A stretch of DNA of 27,235 bases from a virus. Below are positions 10,683 to 19,600 of the stretch, piece after piece. The stretch lies in IMG/VR virus record IMGVR_UViG_3300022074_000306, positions 1-27,235 of that record, one strand, 5' to 3'. Numbering within the stretch: position 1 is the stretch's first letter; every line of letters starts with the position of its first letter. The notes under the pieces are model-generated. The model had not been told where the DNA came from. It did no database searches and saw only the letters and a program-made list of their open reading frames with translations. The translations under genes were made by a program, and so were the position numbers.

Positions 10683-13600
10683 TCAACCAGCTTCAAGAGC
10701 TGCGACTTTGGTTTCTAGGGTTTCGATCTTTGCAATTGCTTCTTGCAATGCTGCAGTTAGCAGAGGAACAAGTTTGGCTTGGTCAATGCCTTGCATGACA
10801 GCATCGCCATCAGCATTAACTTCATCCTTCGTTCCACTTACGGCTTCAGGGACAACAGTTTGTGCTTCATGGGCAATAAAACCATCAACAGTTTTAGTAT
10901 CGTCAGCAATAAAGTTAAAACGCTTTGGCTGAAGTTGCTTGACGCGAGAAATACCGTCAGCAATATCAACTACATTTTCTTTGAGGCGATAATCTGACGA
11001 CGTTTGATACGCAACAGAGGTGCCACCGATATTCCGAATTTCACCACAAATGGTGTCATTTCTTCTAAATTGAATTAAATCACCTTGGCTGTCGTTGCGA
11101 CAAACCATCATAGTTTCGCCAGTAGCATCACGGCTAAAAACTGCACTGTCATCACCTCTAATGGTATGACCATTGCCAGTGCGTCCATAACTTATGCGAC
11201 CAATCAATACATTTCCCGAGCTGTCGATTCTCATCCGCTCGGTTGATGCTGTAGCAAATGCAAGCGTATTAGCAGCAGGTGAAACAAAACCGTTTCCAAG
11301 ACCACTTACATTGCCATAGTTATCTCTGACAGAAAATCTATTTGCTTCAATAGTTCCAGTTGTGGTGGTTGCACCATGTACGGTTAATTGGTGTGAAGGC
11401 GAAGTCGTTCCAATCCCAACGTTGCCCGAGCTGTCGATTCGCATCCGCTCGGCACCAGCAGTTATCCATTTAAAATAATCTCCATTATGGTCATACTGAA
11501 TAACACCTCGATATTCATCAGCGCCCGAAGTAGCATCAGAAAAGAAAATTGTTCCAACTGCTGCTGTTCCAGAACGTAAGGTGATTCCACAGTTTCCAGA
11601 ATCTGCGATTGTTAAATTATCAGCGGTAGCTTCACCTTCAATCGTCGTACCAAGCAACACCCTACCCGAGCTGTCGATTCTCATCCGCTCGGTTGGTGAT
11701 GACGCACCATCGGCGGTTGTGCTGAAAACAAGCCGCCCTGGCATATCATTTGAGCCAGGAGTTCCATCTACTTGACATCTAATTTGTGCTGCTTCTGTTC
11801 CTATATCTGTTCCATCAGCTCCAGTAAAATTAATGAATCCAAGGTCGTCACCACTTTGGACTGCAGTGTTTGATCCAACAGAGGCTCCTCTACTGCGGGA
11901 AATGTTGATTGCTGCTGCTTGGGATGCACTTCCTGCGTTGCGTATTAAATTGAGATTGGCGTTACTGGTGCTTTCAACCTGAATGCCCCCGCTATAAATT
12001 GTTCGGGCGCTAGACGCACCAACCAACAGCCTGCCAGAACTGTCGATCCTCATCCGCTCGGTTGGTGCTGACGCACCATCAGCAGTAGTCGAGAACACTA
12101 GACGCCCTGGCATGTCGTTAGAGCCAGGGGTGCCATCTACTTGTGCCTTGATTGATGCAGTTTCTACAAACTGTGCTCCGTCATTGCCTTGAAAAGTAAT
12201 AGCGCCGATATTGTCATCATGCTGAACAATGGTATTTCCGCCTACTGCTCCGCTACGTTGAAGACCTAATAAAATAGCCCCACCAGCAGTTGCACTGTTG
12301 TCGCAAGAGATTACCGAAATGCGACGAGAATCGCCAGTGCCTCCTTGACCTTCAACCTGAAAAGCAGCACTCGCTGTTGTGTTGTAAAAATTAGCCCGCG
12401 CAGTAGACGTACCTACCAACAGCCTGCCAGAGCTGTCGATTTGCATTGTCTGCGACGTTCCTGAATAAAACTCAAGCGGTGCAGAACCATTATTACTACT
12501 TTGAGCAATAATTGCTCCACCTTTAGATGTGTTAGAGCCTTTTAACCGCAGTACAGCGTTAGATGCTGATGCAGTTTCCTGGAACATTACTTGTCCAGTT
12601 TTTACATGAAGTTTATGGCTTGGGCTAGTCTCACCAATCCCAACATTTCCGCTTGCGTCAACAACAATGCGCGACTCTCCAGCTGTCGAAATTCCAAACT
12701 GATTAGACCCTGGCGAATAAATACCAGTGTCAGTATCAGATCCTGAATACAAACTGACTGCAGCAGCTGTTCCAGCTGGATACGCCAACTTGCCATCAGC
12801 ACTAAGCAATCCAGCAACATCAACCGTTGAATCAAACGTTGCCCCACTCGTTACATCTAACGTTCCAGGAACATCGACGTTGCTCGTAAATTCAACGCCT
12901 GTGCCTCCACTATCAGTCTGCAATAATTGACGCGCAGTACCGTTTGCAAGCTTGCTAACTGCAATCTCTGCACTAGCGTTAATATCGGCATTGGCGATCG
13001 TGCCGTCAGCAATCATCGTGCTAGTGACACTGCCAGTATCACCATTTGTCACCACCGTTCCAGTAATATTCGGCAGCGTGATGGTGCGGTCAGCCGTAGG
13101 ATTAGTGACCGTTAAAGTTGTCTCATAATCATCAGCTGATGAACCTTCAAACACCACATTGGTGCTAGTTCCAAGGTTCAAGTCACCAGTCATTGTGCCG
13201 CCAGCTTTTGGCAGCTTTTCAGTGTCAAGCTCTTGAATACCAGCCTGCACATCAGTGGCAACAATGTTGCCAGTAGCAATTAACGAAATATTGCTAGCTG
13301 TTTGACCAGCAATAGCGTTAGAAACGTCGATTAATGAATACTCAGTTCCGACACCCTGTGACAGCAACATGTCAGGTGGTGCAAGTGCAACAGCAGGTGC
13401 CGCTCCAGATCCTGTGCCGCTTGTATCTACAACCACGTAGTGGTTTAAATTAGTTACCGCTGGAGCTGGTAGAGCGCTTCCAACAGAAAAGCCAGCAGCA
13501 GAACCAGCAGACGTTACACTGCTCATTTGGTTCGTATTAGCGTTATACGCGCCAGCATTAACCAGATTTCCTGATAACACCGTTATGGGCACAAATGCAG

Positions 13601-14819
13601 ACCCGGTATATATATACAGATCTTGGGTAGTCTCGTCATAGAAGAACTGTCCCTTAAAGTCCCCAGCAGGAAAAATAGTTACGTTGTCACTACTTGCAGC
13701 ACCGCCAAATTTAGTTGTCGCTTCATTTGCTAACTTTGCTGCCGTAATTGAATCATTGGCAATCAAAGAAGAGCCAATTGTTCCAGAAGTTAGCTTTGCA
13801 GCAGAATGATCAGGAATGTCCGCAGCAGCTAAAGTGTCACCTGCAGAAACAAGACCTTTAGAAGTAACTGTAACCTTGGTGTACGTTCCCGGTCCAGTGG
13901 TAAAACCAGTGGAGTCTATTGACAGATTACCGTTTGCATCAACGGTAAGACCGTCGCTAGCAATAACAGCACCCAACGCAGAACTTGATGCTTTAGGAAG
14001 ATCTGATGACGAAATTACACTGCCGCCAGTAACTAAACCATTTGCGTCATAAGTGACAAGATGTTTAGTGCTGCTAGCAGTGACACTGTTGTTAATTGCA
14101 ATTGTGCCATCAATTAAACTGAGTCCGCCCCCATCAACAGTAACAATACCCTTTGTACCAGTTATGGCTGTCGGTAAATCAGCAATAGCAATTTGTCGAT
14201 AATCAACCACTCCGCCAGAAGCTGGAGGACCTGCAAGGAATTGGGCGCTTGAACTTGTATTAGGAAGCGAAGCGGTGATTGTTGCCGTTCCAGCGCTTAC
14301 AGCCGTGGTTATGTTAATTTTGCCTGACGTGTCAGTAAAAGCATTGACAGAACCTGGCGCTTTAATGCCTCGCCAACCAGTATTGTCCCATACATACAGT
14401 TTATATTGATCGGCTATTGGGTCGTTAGAAGTAACTAAAACCAGCTGACCAATGTAATCGCCGGGAGAAGCAGAAGTAGGAACCGCTGATACTAGCTTGA
14501 CAATTACGTTGTCAGCAATTTTTGCTGCTGTAACCGCATCACTTGCAATTTTTAGTGCTGTTACTCCCCCATCAACAATTGCGGCCCCGGGAACACTGCC
14601 GTCGGAAAAATTGATAGCAGCACTGCGGATTGTATTATCAGCAATAACTCCGGTAGCAGGATTATTACTGCCGCCTGAAACGAAAATTCCTTGCAGCAAG
14701 TCGCTGACCGTAATTTTCTTGGTTTCACTTGCTGAGTCATCGACAATGGCAAGCTCATCAGCAGCAACCAAGTCGCCACCAGACAGAGCTGAAAGATCGC
14801 TGATTTTAAGATCGGCCAT
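10683..14819 (-). CDS. Tail fibre with C-terminal S74 intramolecular chaperone
   Basis: This is a receptor-binding or side fibre of 1378 residues. A good ribosome-binding site (GGAGG, 14834-14830) precedes ATG 14819. The N-terminus (MADLKISDLSALSGGDLVAA) resembles marine phage fibre anchors. The middle is Ser/Thr/Gly/Val-rich with segments such as GGTMTGDLNLG and TITLPNITGT. About six copies of an ERMRIDSSG-type unit follow from the middle onward, two within long repeats (11664, 12034). The last 105 residues form the S74 peptidase/chaperone domain, which folds the trimer and cuts itself off: S1275, D1276 and K1280 in SDYRLKENV, with the Ser-to-Lys spacing of endosialidase. A coiled coil (KIETLETKVAALEA) ends it. 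Confidence 0.88.
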   Translation of the reverse strand: MADLKISDLSALSGGDLVAADELAIVDDSASETKKITVSDLLQGIFVSGGSNNPATGVIADNTIRSAAINFSDGSVPGAAIVDGGVTALKIASDAVTAAKIADNVIVKLVSAVPTSASPGDYIGQLVLVTSNDPIADQYKLYVWDNTGWRGIKAPGSVNAFTDTSGKINITTAVSAGTATITASLPNTSSSAQFLAGPPASGGVVDYRQIAIADLPTAITGTKGIVTVDGGGLSLIDGTIAINNSVTASSTKHLVTYDANGLVTGGSVISSSDLPKASSSALGAVIASDGLTVDANGNLSIDSTGFTTGPGTYTKVTVTSKGLVSAGDTLAAADIPDHSAAKLTSGTIGSSLIANDSITAAKLANEATTKFGGAASSDNVTIFPAGDFKGQFFYDETTQDLYIYTGSAFVPITVLSGNLVNAGAYNANTNQMSSVTSAGSAAGFSVGSALPAPAVTNLNHYVVVDTSGTGSGAAPAVALAPPDMLLSQGVGTEYSLIDVSNAIAGQTASNISLIATGNIVATDVQAGIQELDTEKLPKAGGTMTGDLNLGTSTNVVFEGSSADDYETTLTVTNPTADRTITLPNITGTVVTNGDTGSVTSTMIADGTIANADINASAEIAVSKLANGTARQLLQTDSGGTGVEFTSNVDVPGTLDVTSGATFDSTVDVAGLLSADGKLAYPAGTAAAVSLYSGSDTDTGIYSPGSNQFGISTAGESRIVVDASGNVGIGETSPSHKLHVKTGQVMFQETASASNAVLRLKGSNTSKGGAIIAQSSNNGSAPLEFYSGTSQTMQIDSSGRLLVGTSTARANFYNTTASAAFQVEGQGGTGDSRRISVISCDNSATAGGAILLGLQRSGAVGGNTIVQHDDNIGAITFQGNDGAQFVETASIKAQVDGTPGSNDMPGRLVFSTTADGASAPTERMRIDSSGRLLVGASSARTIYSGGIQVESTSNANLNLIRNAGSASQAAAINISRSRGASVGSNTAVQSGDDLGFINFTGADGTDIGTEAAQIRCQVDGTPGSNDMPGRLVFSTTADGASSPTERMRIDSSGRVLLGTTIEGEATADNLTIADSGNCGITLRSGTAAVGTIFFSDATSGADEYRGVIQYDHNGDYFKWITAGAERMRIDSSGNVGIGTTSPSHQLTVHGATTTTGTIEANRFSVRDNYGNVSGLGNGFVSPAANTLAFATASTERMRIDSSGNVLIGRISYGRTGNGHTIRGDDSAVFSRDATGETMMVCRNDSQGDLIQFRRNDTICGEIRNIGGTSVAYQTSSDYRLKENVVDIADGISRVKQLQPKRFNFIADDTKTVDGFIAHEAQTVVPEAVSGTKDEVNADGDAVMQGIDQAKLVPLLTAALQEAIAKIETLETKVAALEAG
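11664..11775. repeat. Fibre internal repeat, copy B
   Basis: This stretch of about 110 bases is closely similar to 12034-12143. It encodes, on the minus strand, GTPGSNDMPGRLVFSTTA followed by an ERMRIDSSG unit, at about residues 1014-1051 of the fibre. Differences are mostly third-position changes, so the copies are old duplications kept by protein selection. Confidence 0.7.
12034..12143. repeat. Fibre internal repeat, copy A
   Basis: This pairs with the repeat at 11664-11775 (fibre residues of about 892-928). The core GTCGAT..TCATCCGCTCGG recurs in shorter form at about 11221, 11430 and 11671 as well. Repeats of this kind let phage fibres lengthen, shorten or recombine. Confidence 0.7.
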
Positions 14820-14839
14820 TGTTGACTAGCCTCCAAGGC

Positions 14840-15712
14840 TTAGATGTCTGAGCTTTCAAGCAACAGCTTAGCTGTGCCGTCCTGATCCAAGAGTATGTCG
14901 TCGCTGTCCTCTTGCAAGATCTTATCGGTGCTTTCAAGGCTGACTTTCAATGCAATTTCTCCGGTGGTGACAAAATCAGCAGTGAACTGAACCGTTGAAG
15001 ACGGGCTGAACTGTGACGCGCATGCAGTTAGCACACCATCAAACTCATAAAAAATCTCATCGTTTGCGTTTGCTACAACGCCGCTTGGGTTGTGGTTGCC
15101 TGATTTCAAATAAAATTTTGCTCTAAACTGGCTGCCAACTTTTGTGCGGAGTATCAACTGCAAGAGGTACATTGGCAAATCTTGGACGGTTTCTCCTGTG
15201 TACTCCCAGAAACAACTCATGTTTCCCGAGCCAGACATCAAAGAACTAACTTGACTGCGAAAACTATCAGATAAATTTGTTGTGTCAATAACCTCTCTTT
15301 GAGTATTTAGCTCGAAACTATTTACCTGTGCAATAACACGAAAGTCAGAGTTTTGCACAACGACTTTAATTGGAATAGTTGATCCAGGAGCTGCCAAAGT
15401 TTCAGCATTTGCCGCTCCACCATTTACTGCATTAGCAAATGTCGTATAAAACCTTATTCCGCCGAGTGCATCAACATTGATAAATCGCTTGATGCCTGTT
15501 TTTGTGTAACTGTTGAAAAAAGAAAGAGCAGCGCCGTTGGTGCTAGTGATTTCAACCTGGTCGCCAGTTATCAACTGACCAAGTTTAAAATCAAAACTTA
15601 AACGTTTACGCGTTGGGTTGACGTCGCTAACATTGATCTTTGAAACAATGTCATTGCCGTCGAACTCTCGACGTAGTTCAACTTTGCCATGCGTTCCAAG
15701 ATAAATGCTCAT
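14840..15712 (-). CDS. Tail protein with tail-tube-like features, 290 aa
   Basis: ATG 15712 overlaps the stop of the upstream gene (TAATG). The protein is beta-rich. Residues of about 130-175 (VNSFELNTQREVIDTTNL, then SQVSSLMSGSGNMSCFWEY) recall the tail-tube fold, in which an I/VDTT turn precedes a Gly-rich strand. The C-terminus is an acidic low-complexity tail (LQEDSDDILLDQDG). It lies between the gpJ-like protein and the fibre, so it is probably a distal-tail or fibre-attachment part. The exact function is unknown, and tube-like is by-eye reasoning. Confidence 0.6.
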   Translation of the reverse strand: MSIYLGTHGKVELRREFDGNDIVSKINVSDVNPTRKRLSFDFKLGQLITGDQVEITSTNGAALSFFNSYTKTGIKRFINVDALGGIRFYTTFANAVNGGAANAETLAAPGSTIPIKVVVQNSDFRVIAQVNSFELNTQREVIDTTNLSDSFRSQVSSLMSGSGNMSCFWEYTGETVQDLPMYLLQLILRTKVGSQFRAKFYLKSGNHNPSGVVANANDEIFYEFDGVLTACASQFSPSSTVQFTADFVTTGEIALKVSLESTDKILQEDSDDILLDQDGTAKLLLESSDI

Positions 15713-16230
15713 TAGATGTCAACCGCAACTGGAGCGCCTTGGCATTGGAATTGAACGTCTGCTGCTACAACGTCGCCTACAGACATTGACAAAGAAATAT
15801 TAGTAATAAAGACTCTCATATCAATGAATTTGCCGTTATCTGATGTGTCGTCAATTTTTAAACGAATTTTAAACGCTTTTGTTGATGCAAATAACTCATT
15901 TTGATCCAGAGAAGCGCCACTGGGAATGGTGGTGGAATCGCGTTGTTTAATGATTTTGTTTAAAAAAGTGCTTGCACTTCCAGTGCCGCTACTTAAAGTT
16001 TTTGATCCTAAAGTCTCCTGATAATACAAAATTCGACAGCTGCCGGTCGTTGATCTTCCTACAGGGGTAAAAACATCATCTGTTTGGCTTAAAGTCTTTG
16101 TGCTAATTAACGATACCGAGGAACTAACACTCCAATTCTGCACAGCAGCAATCTCAACAGCAGTGTCGGCTTCTCCATCAGTCTCTTTAATTAAAAACAG
16201 CTTGCCAGTAGCGCCAGTGAAGTAGGCCAT
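15712..16230 (-). CDS. Tail protein, tail-tube-like, 172 aa
   Basis: ATG 16230 overlaps the upstream stop. The protein is beta-rich with the opening MAYFTGATGKLFLIKE, then NWSVSSSVSLISTKTLSQ, which resembles tube-type tail proteins (an N-terminal strand, a W-S-V-S strand and an allowed-change turn). No membrane or signal segment is present. With its neighbours it makes a set of three mid-sized tail proteins downstream of the gpJ-like gene, probably tail-tip or fibre-base parts. Confidence 0.58.
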   Translation of the reverse strand: MAYFTGATGKLFLIKETDGEADTAVEIAAVQNWSVSSSVSLISTKTLSQTDDVFTPVGRSTTGSCRILYYQETLGSKTLSSGTGSASTFLNKIIKQRDSTTIPSGASLDQNELFASTKAFKIRLKIDDTSDNGKFIDMRVFITNISLSMSVGDVVAADVQFQCQGAPVAVDI

Positions 16231-16688
16231 CAGAGCACGCTAATCAGATTCACTGTAACAGTGCTACGCCCAGAAGCTACCTGTGCGACCTGCGGTGGCC
16301 CTTCATAGCGATAATCCTTGCCAGGGGTTTCAGGGGGTCCAGGGGTTCCAGCGCCTAAAGCGTCTTGATTGCCTTCCCAACCAACGCAAGTTGGATTTAT
16401 GCCTGTCCCTTTTACGTTTTCAAGAACAAAAGTCTTGAACGTGCCTTGAACCTTGTCGTAATGGTCTAAAAACTTTTCGGCGTCAACGTCTCGAATGTTT
16501 GCATAAGTAAGCGACAGCTTCATATTGGTGCGATTGCTGCCATACAAGATTCTGTGCTCAGCGCCGTTTTGAGCCTTGTAAGTCTTGACTGGATAGTCAC
16601 CTGACTCAAAAGTGCGAGCGCTTGGCACCAAATAGTCCCCCAGCGCATATGGTTCTGTGCGTCCTGCTTTAGTGATCGGGAAAGTCAT
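16230..16688 (-). CDS. Minor tail protein (tail-tip type), 152 aa
   Basis: ATG 16688 overlaps the stop of the gpJ-like gene by four bases. The product begins MTFPITKAGRTEPYALGDYLV, has the strand-rich block RILYGSNRTNMKLSLTYANI, then DAEKFLDHYDKVQGTFKTF, and a Pro/Gly-rich linker. The F..HY....GTF.TF pattern is common in small tail-tip proteins (lambda gpM-like). The family call is tentative. Its place right after the large central protein suggests a hub or fibre-connecting part. Confidence 0.55.
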   Translation of the reverse strand: MTFPITKAGRTEPYALGDYLVPSARTFESGDYPVKTYKAQNGAEHRILYGSNRTNMKLSLTYANIRDVDAEKFLDHYDKVQGTFKTFVLENVKGTGINPTCVGWEGNQDALGAGTPGPPETPGKDYRYEGPPQVAQVASGRSTVTVNLISVL

Positions 16689-19600
16689 GACTGAACGATC
16701 CAGCCGTCGTTATCAGATCTTAGTACAGCCAAAGCAATCTTACTCACATTGTTGCTGTTGCAAGGGTGCTCAGAAGCAACAATGTCGACAATGCCGTCCT
16801 GAGAAAAGGTCAACTGTTCAACAGCATAGATGTTCTGAGATACTTCGCTGGACGTAACAGTAAATAAAATATTGTGATATGTAGAGTCTGTAGAGTCTGC
16901 AAGTTTGCCTTCTGAAACTACTAAAGTGCCGGTATCAATCTCTCCATCTCCTGATCTAAAATAAGTAATAGAATAATCTCCATCTGGCATATCTCGCACG
17001 CTTGTAATAACTCCAGTACCGTCAACAGTTCCGGTGTTTGCAGAGTTGTAAGGAGTTGCTTCCGTAATTACTTTTATGAAAGACCCAGCGCCAATGTTCA
17101 GCCCTTCTGCTGTCGTAGAAAAATTTATCGTATGAGTTACATAAGCCCTTAGGGCCAAGAAATATTTAGCGACTAAAACCGCGTGATCTCTTGACGTACA
17201 AAACTGTGTTAAATCAAATTCTTCTTGAGGTAACACTCTGGTGCCAGGAGAAGAATAAATGCCAGTGTCGTCAATTCCTTTTACTTCGACAACTGCCTCT
17301 TCTGGTAATTGATTGGCGCGTTCCTGTCTATACCGGACGACAGCCCTAAATGCTCGACGCTCTTCCGCTCCAAGGTATTCAATCTTGTAGCTGTCCTCTA
17401 GAATATTTCCAGCTGTAAAAAGATGCTCTACCTTTATGGAGTCTTCTGGCCTTACCCCCTTTACGGTTCCATCGTCGTTGACAGGAAGAGCAGGTTTTAA
17501 CGAAAATTTGCCATTGACTATCGAAAAATTGCATAAAAAACTTGGCGCAATATCACTAAAGAACTGCCGCAAATTGGTACGCTCAACGATTGGACCATTA
17601 AAGAACAAATTGTTTTTTACAAGAAACTTAGAAGTTTTAATTAAATCATCTTTTTCAACCATGTAACTTCTTTTGCCACCGTCCATTCCTAATAAGCCGC
17701 CCGCCCCAGCGGTTTGATCTGTAAACATGAAATACATCAAGTCTGTCAGCAGATTGCTAGGGCCATGGGTTTCAGTGTCGCCGTAGAAAGAGTCGAGAGT
17801 TTTAACTGTTGGATGTAAACGCTCCACTGCTATCCCGTTCTTTAGCCACACCCGCATTTGATCAAGAGCAGTAAAATTACGTCCTGCCTTAAGTGAAAAA
17901 CCAGCCAAAGTTAAGTTAATCATGTTGGCGTTACTGTCATTTACCTGCACTTCGTTGATGTAAACAATTTCATGCTCAGGCGCTGTGTTGTTTGATTTTT
18001 CAACAAAATTGCGATAAAAACTGATGTCTGAAACTTGAGACTGACCCGCAAAATTTAAGTCCGAGTCAGTCGCCCCTGTAGAGATTCCTGTTTGTTTTAC
18101 GTTTTCGATTTTATACTGCTGACCGACTTTGCTGTAACAAGTCAAGAAAGGATTATTAGTGCTTACTTCTCTAAGATCCTCAAATGTTTCGCCTACTTCC
18201 CATTCTCCACTTGAGGTAGCATTTCCCTCAATAACTTTATGAATTATAGGGTCAGTCCATCCTTTACTTTGCCCAACAATCGGAGATCCAAATTTAGTCA
18301 CCGTGCTTTTTAAATCAACAGTAATTTGCTTCGAGTCTTTATTAAAAACAAATCCTTCAACAATTTTAGTTTCACCTCTTTCACGGTCTACCGCTCCAAA
18401 AACTTCATAACGCCATGCCTGAGATCTTGCCGCTAGCACTACATCTTCGTCCACATTCGGTATTACAAATCTTATTCCTGAAAACTCTAGATCACCCTTT
18501 TCCTGACCAATAGCAAAAGGGTTGTCATTTGAATAACTAGGCGATGAAGAAGCCGTAGTATTGGTAGCCTCGCTCCCTCTTTTTACTTCTATTATTTCAT
18601 CTTCGCTAAACCCACCGCCACTGCCTAAAACCTTGCAAATAGACAGATCTTCGAAACCGTCGGCAAACGCCCAACGAGAATTCTGCCCTGAATAGGCTAA
18701 ATTTACATCAGTAGCCTTAATAGCTACTTTTTTAAGTTTCCATCGAAGATGAAGCCATTTGCGTCGATCGTTATTAATAAATTCAAGAGTCTCAACGGTA
18801 GCATATTGATCCTCAAGCGTAAGACTGTTGTCAGCACTGCCTGCAATTTCATGGAAAAAAGCAGACAATTTTCCATAAACTACAATAAAATCACCATTTG
18901 AATCTTTCTCGTTAGGAGGTACAATCCTTCCGTCTCCCTGGTCTGGCCTCTTTAAAGTTTGATTTAATTCAGCAATGTTGCCTCTAATAGGGTCAGGCAA
19001 TTCCTTTACTAAACTGCCAGCACTTGGATAGGTTGAACTAAATGAGGCCGGAATAAATTTAGGTGATCTTTGAAATTCTTTGTTGCTAGAAAATCCAGTT
19101 TTGTCAGTAAAAGATTTGCCAGATGCTTTTATCTTAATACTTAAAGTAGTGTATGGACCGAGCTGCTCTGTGTTAATACTTGTGGTGCTAGATGTATCTA
19201 TTGATTGATCTAGCACAAAAAACACGTGTTTTTTGAATTCTTCGGGGGCGTCTTCGGCGATAAGATTTGATGGAAGACCTCTAAACTCAGAACCAGAAAA
19301 AGGCGCAAATTTAAACTCTAATTGCAACTGCTGAGGGAGACTTTCTCCGTTTAAAGAATTGTTTATGAAACTAATGTAATTGTATTGCGCGACTGGCCTT
19401 TCTCCTCTAACTACAAAAATAACAGGAATTTCTTCAAAACTTGACTGGCTATTGTTGGCGTTTCTCACAAAAACCCTGAACATAGAAGAACGACGAATAG
19501 TCGCAGAAATCGTTCCATTATTAATCTGAGTTCCTTCTTTTTCTGCTCTTTTTATTTGATTTGGAGAAGGTAAATTTTGAAAGTTACACAACCCGTTAAG

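Noticed and set aside
10609-10997. Plus-strand frames over the fibre C-terminus
   Set aside because: They overlap the S74 domain in antisense and contain Cys/Ser-rich shadow sequence.
12602-12930. Frames of 60 to 80 residues inside the fibre gene on either strand
   Set aside because: They lie in other frames of a long, well-supported coding sequence and have Ser/Thr/Val bias typical of its shadows.
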